From Lysobacteraceae bacterium (lineage in GTDB: Bacteria; Pseudomonadota; Gammaproteobacteria; Nitrococcales; AK92), in assembly GCA_012523465.1 (NCBI GenBank), contig JAAYIK010000004.1, forward strand, positions 62,001 through 126,000: DNA of 64,000 bases. The letters run 5' to 3'. Below, piece by piece: positions 18,098 to 28,709 of the stretch. Within the stretch, counting starts at the first letter, position 1. Each line of letters starts with the position of its first letter. Both the position numbers and the translations under genes were made by a program. The notes under the pieces were generated by a model, which saw only the letters and a program-made list of their open reading frames with translations, ran no database searches and was not told the DNA's origin.

Positions 18098-19051
18098 TTA
18101 CTGCTCCGGCACGCAGATTTGTCCGCGCAGGACGGCTAGCAGCGTGCGCAGGACGAGCCAGCCGATCACCACTACCAGCAGCCACAGTAAGAGGTGGCTC
18201 AATGCGTGCAGCCAGCCGGCTTCGGTCAGCTGGGCCATGGTTAGCGTGGCGACGGTCATGGCGGCAAGGGGGAAGGAGTAGGCCCACCAGGAAAGATAAA
18301 AAGGCAGGCGCAGGAAGCGTGGCGCTTGCAGGACCAGCCAGAGTGTCAAGAACAGCGCGCCGTAGTAGAGCACGCGGGCGAAGGTGTCGAGGCTTTCGGT
18401 CAGGCGCAGATAGGCTAGAAAGCCCGCCGCCGGCGGCGCGATCAGAATGAACAGGGTCGGCAGCAACCGGTCGGGCAGCGGGTGGTGAAACACCATGCGG
18501 TAGATGATGATGGTGAATAGCACCAGCCAGAACAGCAGGCCGATGGAGAAGAAAAACCAGCCGATCTCGAGGCCGGCATGCTGCACGCCGGCAATGGGCG
18601 CGAGAATATTGCCGACCACGGGGATGAACCAGGCCGGGTTGATGTGGTGGATCTCGAAGTGCGGCTGGTAGACCCAGCTGGTCAGCACGTAGAGCGTGAT
18701 GGCCAGGTGCAGCAGCGCGCCGACCACCCAGATGCCGAAGGACAGCGCGGGGGCGAGCTGCAGCGTCAGCGCCCCGAGCAGCAGCAGGCTGACCGAGATG
18801 GTGGCGGCGAAGCTCATCCGTATCGGGTGGGTCAGGTCGGCCTTGACCGCCCTCGGATGGCGCAGCGCCTTGGCCAGGTAGAATGCGGCCAGCACGATGA
18901 AGGTGCCGAGGGCGACGAAGGTGAGCGCTCGGCCGATGGCGGCGGGAAGGTCCAGCACGCGATGGGCCTGGTTGAACGCCATGGCGAGGCCGGACAAGCC
19001 CATGACGGCAGCGAAAAAGGGAAGCGGAAAGTGTTGCAGGCGTTGTTCCAT
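18098..19051 (-). CDS. SLAC1 / TehA family anion channel-like membrane protein
   Basis: A 317-residue protein with about ten hydrophobic helices, fitting the tellurite-resistance/dicarboxylate transporter (TDT) and SLAC1 channel fold. Family features are the N-terminal FPLPFFAAVMGLSGLAMAF, HINPAWFIPVVGNILAP (the pore-lining Phe/Pro region) and LSWWAYSFPLAAMTVAT. Such proteins pass anions or dicarboxylates through the inner membrane. It is divergent from the LolD-FtsX-AttH operon, with an AT-rich dyad between them. Confidence 0.88.
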   Translation of the reverse strand: MEQRLQHFPLPFFAAVMGLSGLAMAFNQAHRVLDLPAAIGRALTFVALGTFIVLAAFYLAKALRHPRAVKADLTHPIRMSFAATISVSLLLLGALTLQLAPALSFGIWVVGALLHLAITLYVLTSWVYQPHFEIHHINPAWFIPVVGNILAPIAGVQHAGLEIGWFFFSIGLLFWLVLFTIIIYRMVFHHPLPDRLLPTLFILIAPPAAGFLAYLRLTESLDTFARVLYYGALFLTLWLVLQAPRFLRLPFYLSWWAYSFPLAAMTVATLTMAQLTEAGWLHALSHLLLWLLVVVIGWLVLRTLLAVLRGQICVPEQ

Positions 19052-19093
19052 TTCGTCTTCAAACCGGTTGAAGCAGTCGCAAAAGCGACGCTT

Positions 19094-19113
19094 AATATAT
19101 CATTCAATATATT
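19094..19113. promoter_or_regulatory. AT-rich dyad between divergent genes (operator candidate)
   Basis: AATATAT (19094-19100), six bases, ATATATT (19107-19113) form a perfect dyad in an otherwise GC-rich region. It lies 43 bp upstream of the SLAC1-like start and 79 bp upstream of the ABC ATPase start. It could bind an ArsR/TetR-type regulator and also supply -10 elements for both directions. Confidence 0.4.
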
Positions 19114-19192
19114 GTTTGTGTCGCAAGCCTGTTTCCCCGCGGCTGCCGGCTTGCCTGCGATTGGCTCCAAGTCAGCGGCAAGGAGGTGAGGC

Positions 19193-19882
19193 ATGGCAGG
19201 CTCGGCCCAGATCGAGTTGCGCGAAGTCAGCAAGCGATACAGCAGCCGTGGCCGCAGCAGCCTGGTGCTGAGCCGGGTCTCGCTGCAGATCGCCTGCGGC
19301 GAGTTCGTGGTGCTGCTGGGGCGCAGCGGCTCCGGCAAGTCCACGCTGCTCAATCTCATCGGTGGCCTGGATCGGCCCAGCAGCGGTAGCATCCGTGTCG
19401 ACGGACAAGACTTGGTCGCCGCCAGCGAGCGCGAGCGCAGCTTCTGGCGCCGGCGTGCGGTGGGCGTGGTGTTCCAGGCCTACAACCTGATTCCGACCCT
19501 GACGGTGGAGGAGAATCTGCGGCTGCCGCTGGAGCTGCTGGGCGCGCCGCGCCGGCGGGCCGCGGCCGCGGCGCGGGAGCAGCTGGCCGCTGTCGGCCTG
19601 GACGGCTACGGCGCCGCTTTCCCGGACGAGCTGTCCGGCGGGGAGCAGCAGCGGGTAGCGGTGGCCAGGGCTGTGATCCACCGGCCCTCGCTGGTGCTGG
19701 CCGACGAGCCGACCGGCAGCCTCGACCTGGAGACTGCGCAGCAGGTCCTGGCGCTGCTGCAAGACCTTTGCCGGGAGCGGCGGATGACCCTGATCATGGC
19801 CACGCACGCCCGTGAGGTCATGGGCATGGCGGACCGGGTGCTCGGGATTCGGGACGGCCGGGTCGAGGCCCTGGCGGCGTGA
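19193..19882 (+). CDS. LolD/MacB-type ABC transporter ATP-binding protein
   Basis: A 229-residue ATPase with Walker [10 protein letters not shown] at 43-51, LolD-group marks ([19 protein letters not shown]), signature [14 protein letters not shown] near 146 and Walker [13 protein letters not shown]. The ATG at 19193 follows AGGAGGTGAGGC. The last codons overlap the GTG start of the permease gene (GTGA). It drives a FtsX-type permease, so the complex should move lipids or lipoproteins across or out of the inner membrane by a mechanotransmission mechanism rather than importing solute. Confidence 0.92.
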   Translation: MAGSAQIELREVSKRYSSRGRSSLVLSRVSLQIACGEFVVLLGRSGSGKSTLLNLIGGLDRPSSGSIRVDGQDLVAASERERSFWRRRAVGVVFQAYNLIPTLTVEENLRLPLELLGAPRRRAAAAAREQLAAVGLDGYGAAFPDELSGGEQQRVAVARAVIHRPSLVLADEPTGSLDLETAQQVLALLQDLCRERRMTLIMATHAREVMGMADRVLGIRDGRVEALAA

Positions 19883-22374
19883 GCACGCTGTTGCTGCGAG
19901 CCGGCTGGCGACAGCTGACCCGCTACCGTGGGCAGTGGTCGCTGACTGTGCTTGCCATCGCCATCGGCGTGGCCGTGGTGGTGGCGGTCGATCTGGCCAA
20001 CCAGAGCGCACTGCGAGCTTTCGACGCTGCTGAGCGGGTACTGCTGGGGGCGGCCAGCCATCGGCTGCTGGGCGGGCCGGAAGGAGTGCCGGAGGAGGTC
20101 TATCTCTGGCTGCGAATGGAGCAGCGCATCCGCCGTGCCGCACCGGTGGTGGAGGGGCGAGCCCGCTTGCCGGCCTTGGAGCGGACGGTGACGCTGCTGG
20201 GGCTGGATGCTTTCGCCGAAGGCGAGCTGCGTATGGGTGCGCTTGCTCCGGACGCCGGCAACCTGGGGCAGCTGTTGGCCGTGCCTAACACCGCGCTGCT
20301 GTCGGAGGATTTGCAGCAGGCGCTGGCGCTGCGGCCGGGCGAGCGCTTCCTGCTGCGCGCGCAGGGCCGCGAGGTCGAGCTCACCTTCCTGGGATTGCCG
20401 GCAGGGACAGAGCCGGCATTGGCCGGGTTGGTGGTGATGGACATCGCCAGCGCCCAGGAACTGCTGGGGCGCGAGGGTTGGTTGTCCCGCATCGACCTGG
20501 CGGTGAGCGCGGCCGAGGCCGCGCGGCTGCAGGCCGTGTTGCCGGCGGGCTTGCGCCTGTTGGATGCGACCGCGCAGGCCGGCTCGCTGCAGGAGCTGAC
20601 GGCGGCGTTTCGCCTCAATTTGACCGCCCTCAGCCTGCTCGCGCTGCTGGTCGGGCTGTTCCTCATCTACAACACGCTCAGTTTTGCCGTCGTGCGCCGG
20701 CGCCACATGGTTGGTACGCTGCGCGCGCTGGGCGTGACCCAGGGGGAAATCATGCGCGGGCTGCTGCAGGAAGCCGCCTTGCTGGGGCTGCTGGGGGCGC
20801 TGGCCGGGCTGGCCCTGGGGGTGCCGCTTGCGCATGGGCTGGTGCGTCTGGTGGGACGAACCGTCGCCACCCTGTACGCCGAGCAGGCCGTGCTGGGGTT
20901 GGTGCTGACGCCCTGGTCCATCACCAAGGCCTTGCTGCTGGGGGTGCTGGGGACGGTGCTAGCGGCCTGGCTGCCTGCCCGGGAGTCGGCCGCGCTGCCG
21001 CCGCGGCAGCTGTTGAGCCGGGCCGCGCTGGAGGCGGGCAGTCGGTGCTGGTTGCTGCGGGTGGCGCTGATCGGCGCGGCGCTAGCGGCCGCCGGCGTTC
21101 TGCTGCTGCTGGCGAGCGGCGGGCTGGCTGCCGGTTTCCTCGGTCTGTTCGCCATCGTGCTGGGAGCGGCGCTGGGCGTGCCTTTGCTCAGCGCCGGGCT
21201 GATGGGGCTGGCGGTGCCGCTGCTGGCAGCCGCTGCGGGCACCGTCGCCCGGCTGGCTGGCCGTGGTGCAGTGGCTTCTCTGAGCCGCACCGGGGTGGCA
21301 GTGACGGCCCTGGCCGTCGCCGTCGCCGCTGTGGTCGGAGTCGGCATCATGATCCAGTCGTTTCGGGACAGCGTGGACGGCTGGCTGGAACACACGCTGC
21401 AGGCCGACGTCTACGTCGGGGCGGAGGCCGGGGCGGTGCTGGATGCCGAGCTGGTCGAGCGCATCCGTCTACTGCCGTTGGCGGCCGACGTCAGCGTCAG
21501 CCGTCGCTTGCAGCTGGCCACCGAAGCCGGCCCGCTGCAGCTGTGGGCGCTGGAGCTCGGCCCGCAGGCCTGGCGCGGTTTCCAGCTGCTGGAAGGCGAG
21601 CCCGAGAGCGCCTATCGGGCATTTCGCGCCGGCGGCGTCATGGTCAGCGAGCCTTTCGCCTACCGCCACCGGCTGCGTGTCGGCGACGGCCTGCGCCTGC
21701 CCACCCGGGAAGGGATGCGCGAGTTTCCGGTGGTGGCCGTCTATCGCGATTACGGTTCCGACCGGGGCGTGGTCACCCTGCATGCCGATACCCTGCAGCG
21801 CTGGTTCGGAATCAGCCCGATCACCGGCATCGGGGTCTACGGCAGCGGCGAGACTACGGCAGAGGCGCTGCTCGAGGCGGTGCGCACCCTGCTGCCGGAG
21901 GCGCGCGGGATCCAGCTCAACAGTCAGCAGGCGCTGCGGCAGCGCAGCTTGGAAATCTTCGACCAGACCTTCGCCATCACCAATGTGCTGCGGCTGCTGG
22001 CCGGGATCGTGGCCTTCGCCGGGATACTGGCGGCATTGGCCGCGTTGCAGCTGGAGCGGGCGCGGGAGACTGCGGTGTTGCGGGCGATTGGCCTGACGCC
22101 GGCGCAGTCGGCCGCGCTGACCGTGACCCAGAGCGGATTGCTGGGGCTGGCGGCGGGAATTTGCGCGCTGCCGCTGGGCGTCATGCTCAGCGGGCTGCTG
22201 GTGCACGTCATCCTGCGCCGCGCCTTTGGCTGGAGCATGAACTTCCTGGTGTCGCCGCATATCTTGCTGGAAGGGGTGGCGCTGGCCGTGCTGGCAGCGC
22301 TGCTGGCGGGGCTTTATCCGGCCTGGCGCAGCCAGGCCGAGCCGCCCGCCCCGGCCTTGCGGGAGGAGCCATGA
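19879..22374 (+). CDS. FtsX/MacB-type ABC permease, fused double permease
   Basis: An 831-residue permease starting at a GTG that overlaps the ATPase stop by 4 bp. A first helix ([16 protein letters not shown]) is followed by a large extracytoplasmic domain to about residue 245. One FtsX bundle covers about 250-380, further helices and a second periplasmic domain follow (about 490-690), and a last FtsX bundle covers about 700-815 ([15 protein letters not shown] and YPAWRSQ). It thus holds two FtsX modules in one chain, equal to AttF plus AttG or LolC plus LolE. Its stop overlaps the AttH-like gene start (ATGA). Confidence 0.92.
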   Translation: MSTLLLRAGWRQLTRYRGQWSLTVLAIAIGVAVVVAVDLANQSALRAFDAAERVLLGAASHRLLGGPEGVPEEVYLWLRMEQRIRRAAPVVEGRARLPALERTVTLLGLDAFAEGELRMGALAPDAGNLGQLLAVPNTALLSEDLQQALALRPGERFLLRAQGREVELTFLGLPAGTEPALAGLVVMDIASAQELLGREGWLSRIDLAVSAAEAARLQAVLPAGLRLLDATAQAGSLQELTAAFRLNLTALSLLALLVGLFLIYNTLSFAVVRRRHMVGTLRALGVTQGEIMRGLLQEAALLGLLGALAGLALGVPLAHGLVRLVGRTVATLYAEQAVLGLVLTPWSITKALLLGVLGTVLAAWLPARESAALPPRQLLSRAALEAGSRCWLLRVALIGAALAAAGVLLLLASGGLAAGFLGLFAIVLGAALGVPLLSAGLMGLAVPLLAAAAGTVARLAGRGAVASLSRTGVAVTALAVAVAAVVGVGIMIQSFRDSVDGWLEHTLQADVYVGAEAGAVLDAELVERIRLLPLAADVSVSRRLQLATEAGPLQLWALELGPQAWRGFQLLEGEPESAYRAFRAGGVMVSEPFAYRHRLRVGDGLRLPTREGMREFPVVAVYRDYGSDRGVVTLHADTLQRWFGISPITGIGVYGSGETTAEALLEAVRTLLPEARGIQLNSQQALRQRSLEIFDQTFAITNVLRLLAGIVAFAGILAALAALQLERARETAVLRAIGLTPAQSAALTVTQSGLLGLAAGICALPLGVMLSGLLVHVILRRAFGWSMNFLVSPHILLEGVALAVLAALLAGLYPAWRSQAEPPAPALREEP

Positions 22375-23525
22375 GGCGTCTGGTGCTGGTCTTGCTTGTG
22401 ATGGCGTTGGCGGGGCTGGGCTACTGGTTGTGGCGCCAGGAAGAGCCGCCCGCGACCGGTCGCTTTTCGGTGCAGGGCCTGCTGGGCGGCGCGCTGGAGG
22501 ACTATGCCCGTGCCGACCGGGTGCGGCCGCTGCGTTTTCCCCGGGACCACGGCGCTCACCCCGATTACCGCAGCGAATGGTGGTATCTGACCGGCAATCT
22601 GGAGGACGAGGCTGGACGCCGCTACGGCTTCCAGTTCACCATCTTCCGCCTCGCCTTGTCGCCCCAGCCGCGACCGGGCAGCTCGGCCTGGGGCACACGG
22701 CAGGCCTACATGGGCCATTTCGCGGTCACTGATGTCGCCGGCGGCGGGTTCTATGCCTTTGAGCGCTTCAGCCGCGGCGCCCTGGGACTGGCCGGGGGCG
22801 AGGCGCAGCCGTTTCGGGTCTGGCTGCACGATTGGCAGCTGCGGGCGCAGGACGATGGCTCTTGGCCCTGGCTGCTGCAGGCGGCGGAGGCGGACGTGGA
22901 ACTGCGGCTGGAGCTGGAGGCGCGCAAGCCTCTGGCGCTGCAGGGCGAGCGGGGACTGAGCCGCAAGGGGCCGGAGCCCGGCAACGCTTCCTATTACTAC
23001 TCGTTCACCAATCTGGCCGCGGCCGGCGAGCTGCGCCTGGGGGAGAAGTGGCTGCGGGTCAGCGGCACCGCCTGGCTGGACCGTGAGTGGAGCACCAGCT
23101 TGCTCTCGCCCGAGGTCCAGGGCTGGGACTGGTTCGCCCTGCAGCTCGACGATGGCAGCGAGTTCATGCTGTATCAGCTGCGCGCCGAGGATGGCATCGT
23201 CGAGGAATTCGGTGCCGGGTTGTACGTGCCGCCTGAGGGCGAGCCGCGGGTGCTCGATGGCCGCCAGTTCAGGCTAGAGCCGATCGCTCATTGGACCAGC
23301 CCGCGAACCCGAACCGTCTATCCGATCGTCTGGCGGGCGCAGATTCCTGACCTGCAGGCGACGCTGCGCATCGAGGCGGCGATCCCCAACCAGGAGCTGG
23401 ACCTGTCGGTGCGCTACTGGGAGGGTGCGGTCGATGTGCACGGCAGCCTGCGGCAGCGCACGGTGCAGGGGCGCGGCTATCTGGAGATGACCGGCTATGG
23501 CGGTGACCGGCCGCCCAGCCGCTGA
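22371..23525 (+). CDS. AttH/CrtC-type lipocalin-like protein
   Basis: A 384-residue protein. The frame is open much further upstream as a shadow of the permease gene; the real ATG at 22371 follows GGGAGGAGCC and overlaps the permease stop. An N-terminal membrane anchor (LVLVLLVMALAGLGYWLW) comes first, then the AttH/CrtC signature HPDYRSEWWYLTGNLEDE, later GTAWLDREWSTS and GWDWFALQLDDGS, and a C-terminal lipocalin-like half. Proteins of this fold accompany LolCDE-like transporters in attEFGH operons and probably receive a hydrophobic ligand at the outer face of the inner membrane. The ligand is unknown. Confidence 0.92.
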   Translation: MRRLVLVLLVMALAGLGYWLWRQEEPPATGRFSVQGLLGGALEDYARADRVRPLRFPRDHGAHPDYRSEWWYLTGNLEDEAGRRYGFQFTIFRLALSPQPRPGSSAWGTRQAYMGHFAVTDVAGGGFYAFERFSRGALGLAGGEAQPFRVWLHDWQLRAQDDGSWPWLLQAAEADVELRLELEARKPLALQGERGLSRKGPEPGNASYYYSFTNLAAAGELRLGEKWLRVSGTAWLDREWSTSLLSPEVQGWDWFALQLDDGSEFMLYQLRAEDGIVEEFGAGLYVPPEGEPRVLDGRQFRLEPIAHWTSPRTRTVYPIVWRAQIPDLQATLRIEAAIPNQELDLSVRYWEGAVDVHGSLRQRTVQGRGYLEMTGYGGDRPPSR

Positions 23526-23626
23526 CGCCCGCCGCAGCCGGGCCCAGGGCGCGCCGACCGCGATTGAGAATCGCCCGCCTTGGCTCCAGCATGAGAGGTC
23601 CGGATGCAGCAGCCAAGGAGGCGGCG

Positions 23627-24106
23627 ATGAACGGGGGTATACAAGCCTTGTTGGGATGGGTGCTGGTCTTGGGGATCGGGTCGGCGCTGGCGACCGAAGC
23701 CGGTGAGGCGGCAGGCGCCAGGATCATCCAGACCGATGAACGACACCCTATCGGCAGCTATCTGACCGACGAGCAGGGCCGCAGCGTTTACATGTTCGAG
23801 GCCGACAGCAGCAACCAGACTACCTGTTACGATGCCTGCGCCCAGGCCTGGCCGCCCGTGCTGACCGACGGCCGTCCGACGGCGGGACCAGGGGTGGACG
23901 AAAGCCTGCTGGGGACCATAGAGCGCGCCGACGGCTCGTTGCAGGTTACCTACAACGGTTGGCCCTTGTACTACTTCATCAAGGACAGCGAATCAGGCGA
24001 CATCAACGGGCAGGGCGTCAACGGCTTCGGTGCCGACTGGTATTTGTTGACGCCCGGTGGTCAGGTGGCTCGGGCCGAAGGCACGGAAGAACGCCCGCGC
24101 GGCTGA
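23627..24106 (+). CDS. secreted-repeat (COG4315-like) periplasmic protein
   Basis: A 159-residue protein starting at the ATG at 23627, which follows AAGGAGGCGGCG. The signal peptide is GGIQALLGWVLVLGIGSALA. The mature part has two copies of the secreted-repeat motif: YLTDEQGRSVYMFEAD at about 45-60 and RADGSLQVTYNGWPLYYF at about 105-122. Cys residues between them (TTCYDACAQAWPP) fit the family pattern. Function is unknown; members are often near redox or stress genes. It follows the AttH-like gene by 101 bp and may be a separate transcript. Confidence 0.88.
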   Translation: MNGGIQALLGWVLVLGIGSALATEAGEAAGARIIQTDERHPIGSYLTDEQGRSVYMFEADSSNQTTCYDACAQAWPPVLTDGRPTAGPGVDESLLGTIERADGSLQVTYNGWPLYYFIKDSESGDINGQGVNGFGADWYLLTPGGQVARAEGTEERPRG

Positions 24107-24112
24107 AGAGCG

Positions 24113-24138
24113 CGGCTGCAGCACGCCTGCTGCAGCCG
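24113..24138. terminator. strong hairpin between convergent genes
   Basis: An 11-bp perfect stem CGGCTGCAGCA (24113-24123) and TGCTGCAGCCG (24128-24138) with loop CGCC lies between the secreted-repeat gene and the convergent HIT gene. There is no T run, so it may form the 3' end of both transcripts. Confidence 0.5.
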
Positions 24139-24148
24139 AATGCCCTGC

Positions 24149-24571
24149 TCAGAGTGCAGCCGCGATCTGGCTGGCGACCTCCTGCAGGACCTGCAGGTCT
24201 TCCTGCTTGCGGCCGTGGACGGCCGAGTCCTGTCCCTTCCAGCGCGGCACCACATGGACGTGGTAGTGGAACACGGTCTGGCCGGCGGCCTCGCCGTTGA
24301 ACTGGCTGACGATGATGCCGTCGGGCTGCAGCGCCTGCTTTTGCGCCCGCGCGATGCGCTGTGCCAGCGCGGCCGCCGCCTGCAGCAAGTCGGTCGGCAA
24401 GGTCAGCAGGTTGGGATGGTGGTCCTTCGGCACCACCAGGGCATGGCCCTTGGAAGAAGGGAAGGCGTCCATGAAGGCGATGGTCCTGTCGTCCTCATGG
24501 ATGATGGCCGCCGGCACTTCCCGGCTGATGATCTTGCAGAAGATGCAGTCAGGATCACGCGATGACGACAT
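24149..24571 (-). CDS. HIT family nucleotide hydrolase/transferase (HinT-like)
   Basis: A 140-residue histidine-triad protein. The open frame extends upstream to 24754, but the ATG at 24571 (MSSSRDPDCIFCKII) follows AGGAGAAGCC and matches the usual HIT start. Zinc-binding-type Cys9 and Cys12 are present, and the catalytic triad HYHVHV has His102, His104 and His106. Such proteins cleave purine phosphoramidates or related nucleotides. It is transcribed away from the acyl-CoA dehydrogenase gene at 24681, with a 109-bp shared control region. Confidence 0.92.
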   Translation of the reverse strand: MSSSRDPDCIFCKIISREVPAAIIHEDDRTIAFMDAFPSSKGHALVVPKDHHPNLLTLPTDLLQAAAALAQRIARAQKQALQPDGIIVSQFNGEAAGQTVFHYHVHVVPRWKGQDSAVHGRKQEDLQVLQEVASQIAAAL

Positions 24572-24644
24572 TGGCTTCTCCTTGTGGCACGGGCCCGTGC
24601 AGCGCACGGGCGGCTTGTTGATCTGAGTCATTACGCCGCCGACC

Positions 24645-24668
24645 CCAGAGCGTAGATTAGGGCTCTGG
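24645..24668. promoter_or_regulatory. inverted repeat in the HIT/acyl-CoA dehydrogenase divergent region
   Basis: CCAGAGC (24645-24651), ten bases, GCTCTGG (24662-24668) form a perfect 7-bp dyad just before the dehydrogenase start at 24681. The spacer holds TAGATT, a possible -10 element. It may be an operator for the dehydrogenase gene. Confidence 0.3.
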
Positions 24669-24680
24669 ATCAGCGCATTC

Positions 24681-25953
<1,273 letters not shown>

Positions 25954-25955
<2 letters not shown>

Positions 25956-25980
25956 AAAAGACGGCGCCTAGGGCGCCGTC
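25954..25980 (-). terminator. intrinsic terminator of the peptidoglycan-binding gene
   Basis: Read on the minus strand, GACGGCGCC, loop CTA and GGCGCCGTC are followed by six T residues (complement of 25954-25959). The 9-bp stem overlaps the stop region of the convergent dehydrogenase gene, so the T tract lies within its last codon and stop. Confidence 0.8.
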
Positions 25981-26004
25981 GTTGGCTTGTCTGTCGAGTC
26001 TGGT

Positions 26005-26619
26005 TCAATCGGACGAGGTCTGTCCGGCTGCGGACGCGGTCTGCGTCCCGGCCTCCTGCTCCAGGGCGGCGAAGGTTTCGCTGTCGAGCTGGCCGGACGC
26101 CTGCATGTTCTGTTCGCTTTGGAATTCCATCAGGGCCTGGTGGGTTTCCGGCCCCCAGATGCCGTCCACCTGGACTTCGTAGCCGCGGTCGCTTAGCGCC
26201 TGCTGGATTCGGCGCACGGTTTCCGAGTCGACCGGGGGCGGTACGTCGCTTTGGGCCTGGGTGGTGTAATCCGAGCTTTCGGCCGCCGAGGCCGATGGCG
26301 AAGAAAGCGGCGCGCCGGCCCGCGCATGCTGGTCGTCGGAAATGGAGGCATCCGCGGATGCGCTTTGCTCCATTTGCTCCATCTCGCTGCTGCTGCCGCT
26401 CATGCTGTCGGCGGCCGAGGCCGTGTCGGTGCTTTCCGCCGTCGGGTCGGGCAACGAGGTGCCGCCTGGGGTCGGTCCCAGCGTGGTGGTCTCGTCGGTC
26501 GGAGCCGCCGGGCTCTCCTGCAAATCCCTTTGTGCTTGCTCGGTGTCTTGGGCGAACGCTCCGGTCGTGCCGAGTGCGGCCGCGACGGACAGCGCCAGCA
26601 ATCCTTGTTTCATCCTCAT
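26005..26619 (-). CDS. periplasmic protein with C-terminal peptidoglycan-binding domain
   Basis: A 204-residue protein; the ATG at 26619 (MRMKQGLLAL) follows AGGAGG, with an alternative ATG two codons on. A signal peptide ends in AFAQ. A long Ser/Thr/Glu/Pro-rich disordered region (about 25-140) follows. It ends in a PG_binding_1 domain of three helices: ETVRRIQQALSDRGYEVQVD, GIWGPETHQALMEFQSE and LDSETFAALE. No catalytic domain is present, so it likely tethers to the cell wall or serves as a structural protein. It has its own promoter (26667-26696) and terminator. Confidence 0.88.
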   Translation of the reverse strand: MRMKQGLLALSVAAALGTTGAFAQDTEQAQRDLQESPAAPTDETTTLGPTPGGTSLPDPTAESTDTASAADSMSGSSSEMEQMEQSASADASISDDQHARAGAPLSSPSASAAESSDYTTQAQSDVPPPVDSETVRRIQQALSDRGYEVQVDGIWGPETHQALMEFQSEQNMQASGQLDSETFAALEQEAGTQTASAAGQTSSD

Positions 26620-26666
26620 GTGTATGCACCTCCTATGTGCATGGGGCGGCTCGTTCCGCCCGGCAA

Positions 26667-26696
26667 TTGATAGATATCGCATCCTGCCCAGGACAA
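26667..26696 (-). promoter_or_regulatory. sigma70-like promoter of the peptidoglycan-binding gene
   Basis: On the minus strand TTGTCC (26691-26696) and TATCAA (26667-26672) are separated by 18 bp; each matches its consensus box at 4 of 6 positions. Transcription would start about 40 bp before the ATG. Confidence 0.4.
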
Positions 26697-26798
26697 CTAA
26701 GTCGCAGGTCGGGGATATTCAAGCAGGGCGAGGGCGGTTGGCCGTCGGGAACTGGCGACAGTCACTGTTCCGGCAGCTGCGGCGCGCCTGCCCGCCCG

Positions 26799-28028
26799 CT
26801 AGGCGGGCGGCAACGGCAGCCACAGCTGGAACCGGCACCCGCGCGGCCGGTTGGGTTCGAAGCGCAGGCGGCCTTCGTGAACACGCTCGACGATGGCCCT
26901 GACCAGCAGCAGCCCCAGCCCGCTGCCGCCCGGCTTGGTGGTGAAGGATTCCTCGAACAGGCTGTGACGGTGCTGAGGTGGGATTCCGGGACCGGTATCC
27001 CAAACCACGATGCGGACCCAGGCGTCGGCTTCTTCCAGCCGCACGCCGACGCGGCCGCTATCGGCAACGGCATCTTGCGCGTTGCGTAGTAGGTTGAGCA
27101 AGGCGCGGTTGAGCAGGCCCGGATTGCAGGCGATGTAGGTGCTGCGTGCCGATAGTGCGTTGTCCAGCTCGACGGTGGCGAGACCGGCCTGGGCGATGGC
27201 TTGTTCCACCAGCCGAGGCAAGTGGGTGGTGCGAAAGCAGCGGTCATGGCTGCCACCGAGGATGCGCAGCTCCATGACGACTTGCAGCAGGCGCTCGGTG
27301 TTGCTGCAGGCGGCAGCGACCATGGAGGCGCTCTTAGGCGGCAGTTGATCCAGCGAGATTAGGTCGAGCAAGGTCTTGGTGGCGGCCAGTGGTGCGACCA
27401 GCTCGTGGGCGGTGAAGCTGGATAGCAGTGCCAGCAGCTTGAGGGATTCAGCCTGCGCCAGGCGTGTGGCGGTATCCAAGGCTTGCCCGATTATTTGCGC
27501 AGTATGGGCGGCGAGCAGCAGAAGGCTGGCATCGAGCGCAGCGACGGGTGCGCTGATTTCGATGGCGCCGACGGTCTTGCCGCCAGCAAGGCGGATTGGC
27601 GCTGTCGCACAGGCGCGGGTTTGACAGGCGGCCAGGACCGGCTCGGCTCGGGCGAGGGCCGCGCCGATGGCGCTTTCCCCGGTGTTATCTTGCGACCAGA
27701 TCTGACCGGCCGCAAGTCCCAGGGATTGCGCCTCGGGCCAGTTGCCGATCACTGTCAGCAGCACGCCGTCGGCATCCGCGAGGGCGATGGCATGGCGCTG
27801 CTCGCCCAGCAGTGCCGACAGCCACTCCAGGTGCGAGCCAGCTGCCTTTAGCAGGGCCGCGTTTGCTTGCAGGCGCTGCTGCAAGCAGTCGGTGGCGGGG
27901 TGGCAAGAGGACGCTGGCGAGACGGCATCGGCGGTTGCGGCCCGGTCTGGTGCCTTGGGTGCGTGGTGCCGGTCAGGCAGGCGAATTGCAGCGCGAAAGC
28001 GTTTCCAGTCGAGCTGGGACTGCTCCAT
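26799..28028 (-). CDS. orphan sensor histidine kinase with AcoR-like GAF domain
   Basis: A 409-residue soluble kinase. The frame begins at a TTG (28085), but the ATG at 28028 (MEQSQLDWKRF) is preferred. A GAF-like sensor covers about 70-190 and carries ENTGESAIGAALA-like wording (here DNTGESAIGAALA), which is typical of the input domain of AcoR-type sigma54 activators. The DHp helix has FTAHELVAPLAATK with the likely phospho-His. The ATPase has NLLRNAQDAV, DTGPGIPP and GGSGLGLLL. No response regulator lies beside it, and the three receiver proteins at 44-46 kb are possible but unproven partners. Confidence 0.88.
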   Translation of the reverse strand: MEQSQLDWKRFRAAIRLPDRHHAPKAPDRAATADAVSPASSCHPATDCLQQRLQANAALLKAAGSHLEWLSALLGEQRHAIALADADGVLLTVIGNWPEAQSLGLAAGQIWSQDNTGESAIGAALARAEPVLAACQTRACATAPIRLAGGKTVGAIEISAPVAALDASLLLLAAHTAQIIGQALDTATRLAQAESLKLLALLSSFTAHELVAPLAATKTLLDLISLDQLPPKSASMVAAACSNTERLLQVVMELRILGGSHDRCFRTTHLPRLVEQAIAQAGLATVELDNALSARSTYIACNPGLLNRALLNLLRNAQDAVADSGRVGVRLEEADAWVRIVVWDTGPGIPPQHRHSLFEESFTTKPGGSGLGLLLVRAIVERVHEGRLRFEPNRPRGCRFQLWLPLPPA

Positions 28029-28394
28029 CCTTGGTCTGTCTCCACGGTAGGCACTCGATTCCCTGTGCCCGGTTGACGGTGTCAATCATGCTGCCCCTTT
28101 CCGTATTGGTGGTCAATGAGGAGAATTCTTACAAAATGTCCGCACAGCGGTGCCGGCGTCCGAACCGCGAAGCCGGCGACGGGTGCTGGCCCGGTTTTTT
28201 TGAGAATTAGCAGCGGCACTTTTGTGAGCCGCTCGGCTGATTGGCAGAGCGGACTTCGAGGCTTCCCAGCACGCAGGCTCTGCTGCCGTCGGCGCCGGCC
28301 GGCTCGAATCCCGAGCGGCTCTGGCCCTGTGCGCCCGGCAGGTGCCGGCGGCCGCATCAGACCTGGCTGTAGTCGGTTTGACGGTCGTCCGCGC
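28029..28394. other. 366-bp intergenic region between the kinase and GlsB-type gene
   Basis: No supported gene. A short CGGG-N6-CCCG hairpin followed by T7 (about 28180-28203) looks like a weak plus-strand terminator with no plus-strand gene before it. The rest holds no clear promoter or repeat. Confidence 0.35.
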
Positions 28395-28643
28395 TCAGCG
28401 CTTTACCATCCGATAAATCCACAGCAGCAGGATGGCGCCGAGGACGGCGATGATGAAACTGCGGATATCAAAGCCGCTCACGTCGCCGAAACCGAGTGCC
28501 GAGCCGATGAATCCGCCGACGACGGCGCCCAAAATACCGAGAATGATGGTGATGATTATGCCGCCGGGATCTTTCCCCGGCATGATGGCTTTGGCAATGA
28601 TGCCAGCAATCAATCCAAAAATGATCCAGGCCAGGATACCCAT
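28395..28643 (-). CDS. GlsB/YeaQ/YmgE family small membrane protein
   Basis: An 82-residue hydrophobic protein with three predicted helices (about 4-20, 28-50, 62-78) and glycine motifs, the Transgly_assoc family pattern: MGILAWIIFGLIAGIIAK, then MPGKDPGGIIITIILGILGA. AGGAGG lies before the ATG. Members are induced under stress and their function is not firmly known; the old name (transglycosylase-associated) is not evidence of an enzyme. It is 66 bp downstream of the mechanosensitive channel gene and may be cotranscribed with it. Confidence 0.92.
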   Translation of the reverse strand: MGILAWIIFGLIAGIIAKAIMPGKDPGGIIITIILGILGAVVGGFIGSALGFGDVSGFDIRSFIIAVLGAILLLWIYRMVKR

Positions 28644-28709
28644 GGCAGCCTCCTTTTGCCCCGTTTTGCCGCGTTGTTTTCCTTGCTTTTGGGGAGATGG
28701 CTTTTATCT

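Noticed and set aside
20478..22370. long open extension upstream of the AttH-like gene
   Set aside because: It overlaps the FtsX permease in another frame and is Arg/Gly/Ala-rich; the AttH gene has its own start with a ribosome site at 22371.
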